The position numbers and the translations under genes were made by a program. A model generated the notes under the pieces. That model searched no databases, was not told where the DNA came from, and saw nothing but the letters and a program-made list of their open reading frames with translations. Source: Polyporus tsugae (taxonomy: Eukaryota > Basidiomycota > Agaricomycetes > Polyporales > Polyporaceae). From it: DNA of 64,000 bases. This document shows positions 13,026-26,300 of the stretch, one piece after another (within the stretch, counting starts at the first letter, position 1; each line of letters begins with the position of its first letter). Location of the stretch: contig JAHRBS010000005.1 in the NCBI GenBank assembly GCA_024305745.1, positions 186,001 to 250,000 of the forward strand. The letters are read 5' to 3'.

Positions 13026-13589
13026 GTCAGGATGGAGAACGAGCGAAGAAGACCGGCCGGAACGCGGAGAGACGAAGCTCAGAGGATTGTGGGGAAGAGG
13101 GACATGATGACCGCAATTGGCCCAAGCTCGCCCGCTAACTTATGTGGATTCGGATGGGATGTTGAGCGGCCAGGATGCCGAGTACCAGAACCGGGGAGCC
13201 GCCAGGTGCGCAATGCAATGTACAGTTACTGATTTGCTGCCGTGCACAGTGTAGCTGTAGCTGGATATGTGGATGGATTTCGATTCGTTGTCTGTTGTTG
13301 TAATGTTCGCTACACGATATGTAAGTACCACTACAGTAAACACTATGTACGAATGATGAGATATCGACTCTGAATATTACATAATCCCCTACGTGAGATG
13401 CGGTTGCAATTGGCGGTACTGTAACTGTAACTGTACTCGGGAGGCGCTCGAGGTGGAGACGGTGACGGAGGTTTCGCTCTCTCACCTCTTCTATAGCATA
13501 TATGCTTGTTATTGTCCAACGCTCATGTCATACACCCTGCAGCACACACGCCAGTTAACCCTTGCCATGCCCCCTGTCGCTCTACCGGT
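13026..13589. other. intergenic between convergent genes
   Basis: 3' flank of two convergent genes. It contains a short CTGTAA repeat near 13422-13438. No gene is seen. Confidence 0.5.
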
Positions 13590-14159
13590 CTACGACTGTG
13601 CAGCAGGACCGTCGTCGCCATACAACGGATCGCGCGTGAACCATGGCAAACGCTTGATCCCCGCAATGTGCTCCTCCTCGCCCGCCTTCCCGTAACACAT
13701 ATCCCAGTGGTCCGCGTCCACCGCATAACTCCCTATCATCTCGAACCCTCCTTCCAAGTCCTCCTCCAACCCATGCGACACGCCCCCGGGGATTAGGATC
13801 GCGTCTCCCTTCCCCAACTCCACGATGACTGCGCCCGGACACCCCCGCCCGCCAAAGTTCAGACGAGCGCGCCCCCTCCAAATGACCAGGAACTCGTGCG
13901 CCGTCGTGTGGAAGTGGTCTTCGGGGTACATGGGGTAGTGCCACATCGGGCGACACACCCCGACCGCATTGATGTGACCTTCGATCGCAGAAGTGGTCAG
14001 GTTCTGGTCGGGGAAGGCGTTGTGGTAGATGATGAGCGGCTTATTTTGGATCGAGGTGTTCGGGATGAGGCCGTGCGCAGGAATCTGGTGGCGGGAGACG
14101 CGTAAGGAGCTCAGGGGCGTGAGGGGGAGGAGTGCCTTCGTCGTCGTGTTCACGGCCAT
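13590..14159 (-). CDS. YjlB-like single-domain cupin
   Basis: Intronless frame of 189 residues, which is unusual next to the intron-rich neighbours. Cupin motif 1 reads HYPMYPEDHFHTTAHEFLVI, with the HFH...HE metal-ligand pattern and a following strand GRARLNFGG. Motif 2 is GDAILIPGGVSHGLEED, with the closing histidine. The C-terminal WDMCYGKAGEEEH and DPLYGDDGP segments are typical of bacterial and fungal YjlB-type cupins. Their substrate is not established; a mononuclear metal site in a beta-barrel is expected. There is no signal peptide, so the protein is probably cytosolic. A single exon with a bacterial-type relative would fit ancient horizontal acquisition, but base composition is like its neighbours. 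Confidence 0.82.
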   Translation of the reverse strand: MAVNTTTKALLPLTPLSSLRVSRHQIPAHGLIPNTSIQNKPLIIYHNAFPDQNLTTSAIEGHINAVGVCRPMWHYPMYPEDHFHTTAHEFLVIWRGRARLNFGGRGCPGAVIVELGKGDAILIPGGVSHGLEEDLEGGFEMIGSYAVDADHWDMCYGKAGEEEHIAGIKRLPWFTRDPLYGDDGPAAQS

Positions 14160-14358
14160 CGCGGTGAGGGCTCTTCTGTTCGTCCACCTCGTCTTTTTTC
14201 GGACTCCAACGTCTGGGCGTTGTGTCGTCGATTGTCAAGGATGATGTGAGGGTCGAACCGCGAGTGGGCGAGGGTCGGAGCGGTGTGGGACGATATGGAG
14301 ACGGTATGGAGCGGATGATATTCCACTTCGTGCTCCCGCGAACTGGGCGGGCTGGTCA

Positions 14359-14366
14359 TATTTATA
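14359..14366 (-). promoter_or_regulatory. TATA box upstream of the cupin gene
   Basis: TATAAATA on the minus strand inside CCAATATAAATA, about 200 bp before the cupin start codon. Confidence 0.4.
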
Positions 14367-17312
14367 TTGGATGCCTGCTGTCTTTGTTTCCATCCGACTG
14401 ACAGTCCCAGGCAGTCCCAGGCCTAACCCTCTTTTTGTTTACAGCACGCATGCGGGTCCCGGGATGTCATACCTCTTTCCACGGTGGAAGAATGCTGTAA
14501 GCAATTTATCCGTCTGAGTGGCGAAGCACTCCCTGAATTCCAAGCACTTCCTTCCTAGCGGTGGCGACATATGTTGATGCCCAGAATCTGCTTGAACCTG
14601 CTGTCCTCCTCCTTCCATCCAATCCGTCGAATCAGAAAGGAAACACAATATCGCACTCCGCAGTTCACCTTCTTGTCTCGGCAACAAGTGGTGGCTTCGG
14701 GAGCCCAAGAATGTTGACCAAAAGCGTGGGGTACGCGTCCGGGCAACTGCAGTACGTCTCTCTGTTCTTCTCTGGCCTCGCTTGGAACGTGTCCGCAACT
14801 CTATTGCACGAGGCCGTCCTCAAATGATCTCTATCATGTGCGATTCAGTCCGCTTACCCCCATAGAACATCCACCCGCCTTCCATCAAAACCACATACGG
14901 CCTCCTCGAGGTTCGGAAAGCGGATGGCTGACGCATTCTTGATGCTCCAGCCCCCCCTTTCGCCACGCTCCAGCCAAGAACGCATCCGCGTTCGGTTGTT
15001 TTCCCCTGGCCATCTGAGCGGTCTTCGAGAGGCCTTGTGGGGTCGGGTAGGACCTGATAATCATTTAAGCATCCCTACTCCCATCTCGTCTCCACGGTGG
15101 AACGGGAACGTGCAAGCATACGTCCGGGGTTCAAGTACGTAAGTACAAGTCGCTTTCCGAACACGCAGCAACGCACATGGCGTGCTAGAAGAGTCTGCAT
15201 CGACCGTCGAGTCTCGATTGGAGGTCCGAATACCGGAATGGGGTGGGGCAACGCTCGCGGGTAAGTAAGCAAGCCTTGTTCCACCTGCCGAAAGCAAGTT
15301 TCTGAGTCCCATGTCCGTACGCAGGTACTTACAAATATTCCAAATCCTTGGCATGTCAAACTGTCCGGTGGTGAGTGCATCAGTCCTCCAACGTCTGGTC
15401 CTCACAGTCAATAAAGCATAACTCTTAGTCAGATGTTCTTAGTTCTCCCGCGATTTGCGGTACTGTAGGTGAATCATCGGAGGTGAATTGGATTTTAGCT
15501 ACACGACCTGATCAACGTGGCTGCCCCCAATTCTGATCATATGACGCCCACGCCCACTGTCCAAACCGTCATGAAGCCAGGATGGTGCCTGCAGGGTGCC
15601 GGCTTCCTCGCTCGTGATGCTTTTCAGTTTTCCGGTCCGGGGCCGAGAGGGGGAGACCCAGCCGAGAAAGCGAATCTGCACCCAATCGTCTACGCTCGTG
15701 GCCTCCCTCGAGACTCCCGGGAGCACGCAAAACGTGTACGAGTGCCTATTGCCCAGGGGGACCATGGGAACTCAGCTCAGAGGCGAAGACTTGCCATTGC
15801 GCTCCGGATAGGCGTCTCGAGGGGACCCTAGGAAGGTTTCGCGACTTGACCCGAGACCACCCGTAGGTGCCGGTGTTATCATCGATGCAGGAAGTTCTGT
15901 TCTTTAACATCGGGGAGGCGCTGGAACTGGAGGTGAGTCCTGCTTACTCTTTAGTGTTTCGTCCTACGTCTCTTATGATTTCTTTCGGGCAGATCAGTTT
16001 TGATGTATGACCTTGTACGCTCTGCGGTGGATGCCAAAATTGATTTGTGTGTTGTGCATTCCGTTGGTTGGTTGGAGCATTTCTGACGCGGTGATCGTTC
16101 CTCGCTCACCATCCGTCCGAACGCACCCACTAAAGTTAAGGGTTCAAAGCGAACGCGAGCGTCGATTCACGACCGGCTTCCGGCACCAGGAAGGCGCATC
16201 AAAGCGTCTCTGCATCCGTTGGCATTGGCATTCAAGGACTTGCACCGTAGGCCGCAAAAGGTGACGGATCTCATCCCATCCCTGGCAGGTACCGTTGAGT
16301 CGCCAGCGGGTTCGATGTCGAAGTTAGAGTCCTCCGCGGGTGCGTATGCTGCAGGTCCGCTAGGTCGCTAGATTGCTACGTCAATGTCCGACTTCCTCCG
16401 CAGCCTGCCCTCTTCTCCTGGCCGATGCTGTGTTCCGCCCCAGCCGTCGCTCATGGCACCTCCAGGATAGCTGCGGCACAGCGTGCGGGCGGGCCGCGGG
16501 CACACATCAATCGACGCACAATCCTTTCTTGAAAATTTTGGGAGCTCGAGCGATCCTCAGCGTCCCGGATGCGAACGCGCGTTTATTTGTGGACTTGGTG
16601 AGCGTCTTCAGCATGTCCGGATATTACACAGCTCGGGTGCGTCATGATTATTCTTGTTTCCCGAGGGGAGTGGCTAAGCACCACGCTCCGGTCCACATGG
16701 GATAGTTTGATTGACGGATCCGAATGATTCCTTCGCTACTTCCAGTGCTTCCACAGAACGAGAGAGAGCATGGCGTTGGCAATAGGTGGATGTGCTCTGC
16801 TGGTTGCTCCACGACGAGCCTCCGAGGTCTCAGGCGCACTACCCGCCCGGCGCATCGCCGCACATCATCGTCGTTGTATCTCGCAAGACCTGGTGAGTTC
16901 TGTCTATTTATTGAGCTTGTGCCTGGCTATTTAAATCGATTCCGAATAGTCGGTTTTCATTCCGAATAAGAACAAGTTCATCTCGGGCATGACATCATCA
17001 ATCCTAGAGATGCCCACAATATCCGATGCAGCCCACATATTAGTGAGTCTGATCTCGGAGCGCCCCGTTCTGTGAACTGACACGCTGTTCCACAGGCTCG
17101 CGCAGGCAGGTAAATATCCTCGTACTAGTCTTAGGTGGAGCGTGCTGCGGCGCTTATATGGCCGCCTCGTTATGCTTCCGGAAGTGCTCGACACATCCGC
17201 TGACTTCAACCATGACCGCCCATGGTGGTAGCATCCACCTCGTAGCGCGAGCATGGCCTAGGTTGAAGCCGAAAATACTTCCTGGCCGTAAATGTTGTGC
17301 GCAGCCGAACAG
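14367..17312. other. gene-poor region
   Basis: About 2.9 kb. I found no frame with motifs, secretion signal or coherent splicing. Decayed genes may be hidden here, but none is identifiable by eye. Confidence 0.45.
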
Positions 17313-17320
17313 TATAAGAA
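17313..17320 (+). promoter_or_regulatory. TATA box and CT-rich start region of oxalate decarboxylase
   Basis: TATAAGAA lies about 135 bp before the start codon at 17451. It is followed by a pyrimidine-rich stretch (about 17366-17430) typical of basidiomycete transcription starts in highly expressed genes. Confidence 0.5.
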
Positions 17321-17450
17321 GGGAAGCACACGTTGAACCTCAGCAGCGGCACTCATCAGCAGCTCTTCAGCCCCCCTTCCTCTTTTTTTCAGCCTTCCTA
17401 CGCTCAACCTTCAGCACTCAGTTACCTTCGCGACAGCCTTCCTGAGCACC

Positions 17451-19393
17451 ATGTTCAAGCTTCTCGCATCGGTTGTCTGTGCTGTACTTTATGGCTCATT
17501 CGTCGCCACCATTCCCGTTGGCGATATGTCGCTATCGTGGTCGTCTTCCGCTACCTCGAAGGACGTAGCGACATCCACGAGCAGCGACCCCTCCCTCCCG
17601 AGTCCCACCGTTCCATACGCAAGCGACGATCCGAACTACTGGCTATGGAACGAGACGACGACGACGGACCCGCAGCCTGAACGCGGCAAGCTCGGTGCAA
17701 ACATTTTGGGTCCTCAGAATATCCCCATCGATAGGCAGAACCCAGACATTCTTGCGCCACCCACTACCGACTCGGGCACTGTGTAAGCTAGTCTACCGTT
17801 CGGGCATCGCACACCTGCTGACTAAATACTTTCGGCAGCGGGAATGCCAAGTGGCCATTCAGCCTGAGCAAGATGCAGCTGCAGACTGGTGGCTGGGTCC
17901 GTCAGCAGAACAGTGAGCGAACTCTAACGAGCTGAGGACTAGTACTGACTTCTTATCTCGACTGCAGTCCAACAAATGCCTATCGCAACTGGTAAGCTGG
18001 CTACTATGATGTCCGCGTCAGCTTGTACTGATCGAGCCCCCAAGCGATGGCGGGTGTCAATATGCGATTGGAAGCTGGCGCTATCCGTGAGCTCCATTGG
18101 CATCAGACTGCCGAGGCAAGCATGTTCAGCTTCTATGTGTCATAGATGGTAATGCTGACGCCATGCCTGCAGTGGGCTTACGTCCTTAACGTACGTGGAT
18201 TTCTATCTGGCGCCCGCGAAGTGCACTGATGCAACTTTATCGCGTGCGTGTTGGCAGGGCTCGACTCAAATCACCTCCGTCGACCAGAACGGCCGCAACT
18301 ACGTTGCTACGGTCAACAAGGGTGATCTCTGGTACTTCCCCCCTGGCATTCCCCACTCTCTCCAGGCAACCAACGACAATCCAGAGGGCACGGAATTCCT
18401 TTTGGTACGTCGCTGACCGCGCCTCTAGTTCGTTATAGCGCCGGGCTGATCATACGTACAGATCTTCCCTGACGGACAGTTTAACGATGATGACACTCTT
18501 CTGGTCAGTAGGCAGTTCCAAGCATGCTGCGATGGGAACTGAACCACCATCCCTAGCTCACGGACTGGTTGGCCCATACCCCCAAAGAGGTGATCGCCAA
18601 GAACTTCCAGGACAACATTGCCGACTGGGATGACATTCCCGGAAGCCAACTCTACATTTTCCCAGGGGGTCAGTTCCCTCGTGATCTAGGCTCTGTATAC
18701 GTCTTCATCTCATGATCATGCGGTCTTATTGCAGTTCCTCCTCCGGATAACCAGGAGCCTCCCACGAGCCCTTTCGGCACCGTCCCGGAGCCGTTCTCTT
18801 ACGAATTTTCCAAAGTTGTTCCAACCCAATACTCCGGTGGCAGCGCCAAGATCGCGGATTCGACGGTTTTCAACGTCTCAACTCAGATCGCCGTCGCCGA
18901 GGTGACCGTGGAGCCTGGCGCAATGCGCGAGCTTCATTGGCACCCGACTCAGAACGAATGGGGCTTCTACCTGTAGGTGTCCTCTCCTCGAGTCAAGAGA
19001 CGGTATATTTTGCTGACGCGATGCGCGATAGCGAGGGAACTGCTCGTGTGACGATCTTTGCTGGAACTGGCATTGCACAAACGTTCGACTACCAGCCCGG
19101 TGATATTAGCTATGTACCCACGGCTTACGGTGAGTTCAACTTGCGCCGTCAGATTACCCTCCCTGATGCGTAGACTTTCCCTAGGCCATTACGTCGAGAA
19201 TACAGGCAACACGACCCTACGTTTCCTTGAAATCTTCAATAGCGACCGCTTCGAGGATGTCAGCCTGGCACAGTGGCTGGCACTGACGCCTCCTAAACTT
19301 GTCCAAGAGCATCTCCAGCTTTCGAACACGACTATCGCTCACTTTAACAACACCAAGGACAGGGTTGTCGGGCCCAGGAAAAGCTCTGCTTAA
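17451..19393 (+). CDS. bicupin oxalate decarboxylase
   Basis: Many short introns. Exon 1 (17451-17782) carries a signal peptide ([19 protein letters not shown]) and a Ser/Thr-rich spacer. Cupin 1 has [18 protein letters not shown], with both histidines and the glutamate of the metal site, then [16 protein letters not shown] with the fourth ligand. Cupin 2 repeats the pattern as [18 protein letters not shown] and [33 protein letters not shown] between the domains is diagnostic of oxalate decarboxylases. Known enzymes bind manganese and convert oxalate to formate and CO2, acting extracellularly in wood-decay fungi. The active-site lid reads FNDDDT where bacterial OxdC has SENST, so the catalytic acid would be Asp instead of Glu. 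A permease gene follows in the same direction, 950 bp downstream. Confidence 0.9.
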
Positions 19394-20233
19394 ACGTCTC
19401 AGGGTCGAATGAGGAGAGTTTCTGCCACGGGAGGATGGTCTGTTTCCCAGTGCACTTCACGCTTTCTCGGATCTCCCTGACATTCCATTAGCATACCACT
19501 GGCAATGTACCCCTTCTTAATGCCATGACTTACGATCATTACGCCCCCCATGATGACTTACCGGATGAATCTATCTGCCTTCGACGCTTTGCACTAGTTA
19601 CCTTGGGTGGTTCCTGTAGTATACCGTCTGCTGTACCTATTATTCCAAAGAGACCGAGCTTCGCTTGCGGATGGCACATGACAATGCTATATAGCGGCGC
19701 TCCAAATGAAAATAGGCCGGGGATCAGGCGCGCACTCTCTTTCACAGACTCCGTGCACGGTCCCGAGCCTTGTTCGACGTTCAAACGTTCAACTTTCACC
19801 GACTTCCGTTATCGCAAACGTAGGACATGTAAGTCCTTATGGCAACAATGCGTCAGTACATTCCATTCGGAAGTGCAAGAAATACCCACGACGTCACCCA
19901 TGAAGCCACCATCTCGAGCAGCTGCCTCCAGTGGATCACAGTTCGCCCGCAGTTTTCAGGGATTGGACGTACTCCCACTGGCACCAAAAGGAGCCACTCA
20001 GCTGACACGTCAAGAGCATCCGTAAACCAAGAATGCCGTGAGATCGTCCCCGCTTTCCCCAGATGATACTACGGTGGAGATACGGACTGACTTCTTGGTA
20101 GCCCATAGCGGCCTCTGTCACCTGTCCCTGGTCACGCTCACCCCTCCCTAGTGGCCCTGCACGAAAGCGGACACGGTGTCCGGGCCTCCGCGGCAAAATA
20201 TGAATAGAAGGACAAAGTTCGACACCGTCCGTG
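19394..20233. other. intergenic between oxalate decarboxylase and MFS permease
   Basis: 3' flank of one gene and promoter of the next, in the same direction. No gene-like frame is seen. Confidence 0.5.
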
Positions 20234-20240
20234 TATATAA
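20234..20240 (+). promoter_or_regulatory. TATA box of MFS permease gene
   Basis: TATATAA about 103 bp upstream of the start codon at 20343. Confidence 0.5.
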
Positions 20241-20342
20241 GCCTGCCCCCATGTCCGCCACCGTTCTGCGTGGCCTTCAACACCTCCACCAGCCTTAACT
20301 CCATCATCCACCTCGCCCATCTCTGGACCGTGGAACAGAAGG

Positions 20343-22992
20343 ATGTCCTTGGAGGAGAAGCCCATCGCGGAGGTCGACCAGATTTCGCAGCGTCGCGCGT
20401 CGAAGGAAAGCCTTCCAGATGGTGAGCTGCTCGCAGCTGATGTTAGGCCTGCCGCGGAACGACGCCTTGTGCGCATGCTCGACATGCGTCTACTCCCCAC
20501 AATCATCGTCATCTTTATCATGAACTATATTGACGTGTGTGATACCATTCTACCCGTGCCGTCTTGAATGTTGACTTGACCTTCTCCCAGCGTGTTGCGG
20601 TCACGTCGGCCAAATTGAAGGGGCTTTCTCAGGACCTCGGATTGAGTGGTACGATTAGCTTCATAGCTTCCAGGCGTTGTCCGGACTGAGTATCCCCCTT
20701 GCATCGTTAGACATTCAGTACGCTACGATTCTTGCCGTGCTTTACGCGTCATATGTTCCGGCCCAGATTCCATCCAATATGGTAAGCTATCATGTTCGTG
20801 TGTGTGCAGCGAGCAGCGCCCTGAAGGTGAGGTGACACAGATTCTAAACCGCATATCTCGGCCATCATACTACATCCCTATTTGCGTTGTGCTCTGGGGC
20901 CTAACAAGCGCACTCACTGGAGTAAGGTCTCTTCGTCACTCCATTATTACCTCGTTTCTGAAACCATGAACATCACAGGTCGCCAAAAATTATGGTGGGA
21001 TCTTAGCAGCACGCATCTTCGTCGGCGTACCGGAGGTACGTTTATTGTTCATATGCATCTTGTTAGCCAACACAAATCCGTGGAGTAGGCAGCGTTCTAC
21101 CCCGGAGCTATTTATCTCCTCTCTAGGTGGTATACTCGCAGGGTATGACATCCCAATCCTATCGATACTTTTTCCGCATTCCCACCGATGTGCTATGAAT
21201 ACCACAGGAACTTGCCTTCCGCTCGGCGATACTGTATGGAGGTCTCTTGATCTCGAACGCTTTTGGGAGTGTGAGTGCTCTCCTGCCATTTTCCTTGCCT
21301 TCGAAGTCAGTGATGCTCACACCGCTGCTTCTATTCTTCATGCCGGTCGGCTCCGCCACTGCTTCTATCTACTACGTGGGCTACGGTTGCAATAGCTCAT
21401 GGCTGCGGGTGTCCTCTCCGGCATGGAAGGCAAGAGGGGGATCCGGGCCTGGCGCTGGTAAGCCTTCTCGCATCTCCCAGTGGACCACATTCTTAATCAG
21501 GTATTGGTTCCAGGCTGTTCTATATTGAGGTAGGCACGCTCTGGCCGCGTACTTGATCCTGTGAGACTGAGGCACTGGTTCACCAGGGAGCGATCACGAT
21601 TTCCCTTGGGTTCTGCGCCGTGTGAGTAAAGCAAGTTTGGCACATACGTTTTCATGATTCTCAACTAGGATGTTATAGATTCCTTCTTCCAGACTACGTG
21701 CGCGCGTATCTATCATCTGTCCATCTAGTTACGCTGACTTCCTTCACCTTGTTTCATAGCCCCACAACACCCAATGGCTCAGCCCTGCACAGCGCCGCCT
21801 GGCCCAAGTCCGGCTTGCAGAAGATGCAGGAGAAGCAGATGAAGATGCAGCCACAGAATCGTGCGTATATCAGCCGACGGACTTTTCGATTGTTCAACTG
21901 ACTGATGTGATAACGAAGTGCGTTCGCCGGCCTGATCATGGCCCTCAAAGATCCGAAGGTACCGATCTTCGCTGTCATGACTTGCTCGCAACTGCTGGGG
22001 CTTGGATTTGTAAACTTCTTCCCGACGTAAGTAGAATCAGGAGTAAGAGGCACAGTATCTCCACTTACATATTACTCTAGCATCGCCGGGACTCTTGGCT
22101 TCAATACCACTGTGACTCTTCTTGTGGCTGCGTACGTGTACCAGATCCTGCTCTCGCGCGAATCCATAAACTCACAGCTGCATATCTCCAGTCCACCATG
22201 GATCGTCGCCACTGTCGTCTGCTGCCTCAGTGCCTGGCACGCAGGTAAGCTTTGCGAAGCGAATCTCTACCGCCCCGCCGTACCTTCAAACTAAACTATG
22301 TTTGACCGTAGACCGCACTGGCGAGCGTTTCTTCCACATATGCGTGCCCTGGTGGGGTGTGATAATGGGATATATCATCGGGGTCACCACGATGTCCATC
22401 GCAGGCCGCTACGTCGCCATGTTCCTTATGGCATCCGGATATGCCGGTACGCCTACATGCCATCCGACGCTCAGAAATTTCCGCCTTTGGCTGACACACG
22501 CATACTTCCAGGTTTCGCGCTGACCCTTGTATGGGTGTCGAACGCAGTCCCTCGTCCACCTGCGAAGCGGTCCGCTGCCATCGCCATCGTCAACGGTTTC
22601 GGGAACCTAGGGAACCTGTACGTCCTTCCTTGCCTTCCTATGGCACATCACATCTCACGAAAGTGTCTCCAGGATTAGCTCGTTCGTATGGAAAGCGTCT
22701 TGGGGACCGGACTACCATCAGTCCATGTACATCGGCATTGCTGGGCTGGCGTTTGCAACTGTTCTCGCTTTCGGTGACTGTCACCCAGGGCTCCTCGCGG
22801 AAGTCATAACCCTGACATTACGTTACAGTGATTCGGTGTATCCTCGTGTCGCAGAACAAACGCCTTGACCGAGAGGAGCTGGACATGCAGAAAGGCGCTC
22901 AGCGCGAACGCATTGAAGAGGCCGCGCGGCTGGAGGGCATCACTTTCGAGGAAGCGTTGCGGCACAAGCGGGGTTTCCGATACTTGATCTGA
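20343..22992 (+). CDS. MFS permease of the anion:cation symporter type (Dal5/Tna1-like)
   Basis: At least ten short introns. Translation starts MSLEEKPIAEVDQIS; helix 1 is LLPTIIVIFIMNYID. The MFS segments follow in order: YATILAVLYASYVPAQIPSN, PICVVLWGLTSALTGVAKNYGG, RIFVGVPEAAFYPGAIYLLS (family signature), then WLFYIEGAITISLGF and the LLPDYP motif before the central loop. The second half holds IFAVMTCSQLLGLGFVNFFP through RPPAKRSAAIAIVNGFGNLG. The stop is at 22990-22992 after KRGFRYLI. Characterised relatives import allantoate, nicotinate, pantothenate or other carboxylates with protons at the plasma membrane. Being next to oxalate decarboxylase makes an organic anion a reasonable substrate guess, not more. 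Confidence 0.87.
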
Positions 22993-23327
22993 GACTACCC
23001 AAAGTGTCTAATCGTGTTTAGGTTCTCCGAGTTGTATTGTTGTGCGGCGAGATGTACGAATAGCATTGTTGGATAGTCAGCGCTCGGGGCTGTACATCAC
23101 GGCTTTCATTGGTTCTTATTCGTCTTTGTACTTGTTGTTTGGTCTGTAGCTCAAGTAATGGAGTACGGAAGCGAAGCATACGTAGTCGGAGATTACCAAC
23201 CTATCCCATAGAGACGCCGATATGAGACGGGGCTTTTCAATCTGTAGTGCCCATCGACAATGGCCATTACAATGTGTTTTTCCACCGAAATGACATTACA
23301 AACATCAGAAATGGAGGTAAAGTGTTC

Positions 23328-26300
23328 GCACCGATCAAGTGAGAAAAACGACCTTTGGAGCTCTTGGAAGCCTTTACGATCATCTATCACGCTGGCGAGG
23401 GCCCCCGTGGGGTCAAGGCATCTTTCAGAAGCTGGGAGGACCTCTTGCAGACATGGAACGGTTCTAGCGACTGAACACCGAGAATAAAATAGAATTTACA
23501 GCAATCGCGGGTATCTAGCAAGCAATAGGTATACGTCTGCAGCGTTCGAAAACATAGCTTCAGAATGAGAATGACTCAATGAGGACATCAGTAAACAATG
23601 TTTCAAACAGTAGGCGAGGGGGGGAAAGAGTGGTACGTATCATGATGAGGAGGGATGAGACTACAGACAGGTTGCCCTGTCGCAGGCAGCAGGCTCCGCT
23701 CGCTGTGTTCGAGGAACAACACAGTGCTTCATGGCGGTGACCACGTAGCGTGTTCGATGCGCTAATAGCCGAGATATACAAAGCTGGGCGATTCGGAGGT
23801 TGTGGGGTGGCGCACTCCTAGCAACAGGGCGAATGGGGACGCTTGTCGCCGGGGCGGTGCTAAGCGGTTCGAATGGGAGGGGTTCAATAGGAGTCGACGA
23901 GAAGCCGACCGAGACAGACAGTGATAAAAGTTCGCGACGACGAACCAAGGCACATTAGGTCCTGCTGCGCTTGCTTGCACCAGGTCTGTCCTCGGGCTCC
24001 TCGTCCATGGACCGACGCTTCGATCCGGTCGCCGTCGAGTTCGTGGAAACGGCGGACTTGGGCGGCACGTAACCCTCCTTCGGCTTCTTGTCGTCCTCCT
24101 TGTCGTGTTCCGGCCACTGCTGCGTACGGAGCGACCTGGAGAGCAGCGTGAGCATCGCGCCGTGCGTTTCAAGCCTCGTCCGGAGCCGTTCGTATGCCGC
24201 GAGCTTCGCCGCGTCCAGCTCGGGATACCGTTCGATGGAAGGGACCACGTCCATGACCTCATCTTCCTCGTCAAGCTGCAACTTTTTCGACTTCTTCTGC
24301 GACTGGGCAGAGGCATTCGGTGAGGTCTTCTTCTGCGAGTCGTCGGGCGAGGTGGGAGTGCAAGCCGTGTCTAAGGCGTAGTGCGCCTCGAACCATGAGA
24401 GCAGTTGAGAGATGATCGCGTTGAGTGGGTGCTCATGCTCCTCGCCATCTTCCGGGGCTTGGGAAGGCTCTGAAGGGAGCGAGGTAAGGTCCGACCCATC
24501 GATGGCGCTGAAGACCGGAGACGGTGAGCGTTCCACGGAGGGGCATGCACTTTCAGCCGATGGCAATGCACGTTCTGCGGGAGACGGGCTGCTCGGGAGA
24601 GCGGGGGAGGACGACCTGTCCTTCTGTTCAGGAGTCGGGGAGCTTGAGGAGGGTTTGTTGGGAGACGGCCACAGGAACTGGAGCTTGACGTTCTTGGCGT
24701 CCTGGCCGCTGTTGTAGAGTTTCAGGCTGATGGAACCGTATTGCATGGCTTCAAGCTTCGCTCTGCCACAGCGGTAACCAAGAGTGTTGGGAGTGTAAGC
24801 GTCGAAGTAGTCGTGCAAGAACTGGCCAACGTGGTCTTCGTCGAGGTTGTGCGGGAGAAAGCGAATGGCGTAGTACAGCAACACGTGGAAGAAGGACTCG
24901 AGCTCGTCTTGGATCACGATCCTTCGGGTTGGATCGTTGAGGGCATTCGCGGACATGTATTGCCAAGTACCCTGCATTGCAGTGCGGACATCAGAATAAG
25001 TATAAGTGATGGCCCCAGAGCCTCAACAATGATACTCACCGTGCGATCCGGCTGGCGGCCTTCTGGCGAACCACTGTCGATCTTCTTGGACAGTTCCCAG
25101 TCGTTGAGAAGCCCATACCATTCGTTGTCATCGCCTCTGTAAAGAAGCATGTTGCCTGCACTGATATCGCGGTGTATAATCCCAGCCTTGAACGCTTGTG
25201 CATGAGCTAAGCACGAAAGGATCAGCCTGACGGTGGACGACAGTGACAGAGGTCAAAACAATATCAACACACCTTTCAGGCAGCAAAAGATCGCCTCGCA
25301 TAGCTCCGAGGACTTGTGTTCGAATGCTTCGAGCGGAAGGCCAACCTCCTTCACGACGAGGCGGTAATGCTGGTGCCTTTTCAGGGGCACATCCTTCTTG
25401 CCACGATGGAAATCCAGCCAATGGTCCTGCGATGCGGTGACCTGACCAGGGAGGTCACCATGGCACAGAAGAGTCGGCACGTACTCCACGTGCTTGTCGT
25501 TGAGGAACTTGAGGGTGACGCCTTCCTTGTCGATGCCAGCATGGTCGACACGCCAAGCATCCTTCAGATACACAAACTTGGCGTTCTTCGCGATCGTATC
25601 ATCGTCGCCGACAGGCAGTGCGACGTAGCCACGGGTCCCGCGCCCAGCGACACCAGGGGCTTGGAAGTGTGGCATGCCGACGGCGAATTTGCGGACGACC
25701 GTCCGGCTCCGCTGCTTGCGCGTCTTGCCGCGCGGCGCATGAGCGTGCACCTCGACCTTCCACCACGGCCACTCAGCGTTCAGCGACTTCCGGAACAGCT
25801 TGCGGACGTAGTCGCGTGAATCACCCGACTTCTTGTCCTCCGCCCGCTCGCGCATCGCGTTGTACAGAGGGGTGGAGGGGAGGATACGGGTGACGGTCGG
25901 GTCGTAACCGCGCTCCGCGTCGGACAGCCGCGAGTACCGGTATAGGAAGTCGACGAGGATGTCGCCGTTGACCTTGTAGTTGAACTTGCGCGTGACGAAG
26001 ACACCAGAACGGTCGAAGCGAGCGATGCGGACGCTGTCCCCGAGGAAGAAAAGCATGAAGACGAACATCCGATGCTGACGCTTGACAATCAGCTCAACGT
26101 AGGACAGGGCCTGCCCGAGTGCGTTCTGGCGCTTGTCCGCGGTTGGCTCGCCGTTCGGCCCAGTCTCGTCGAAGGCATCCTGGTCGGTCTCGTCGGACTT
26201 GCACTCCATCGGCAGGTCGATGTTGAACCAGTCGACGGCGGGGTACGCTTTGTCCTTCTCGCGCTTCGGGGCCGACTTGGTCCGGTACAGGCCGAGGTCG

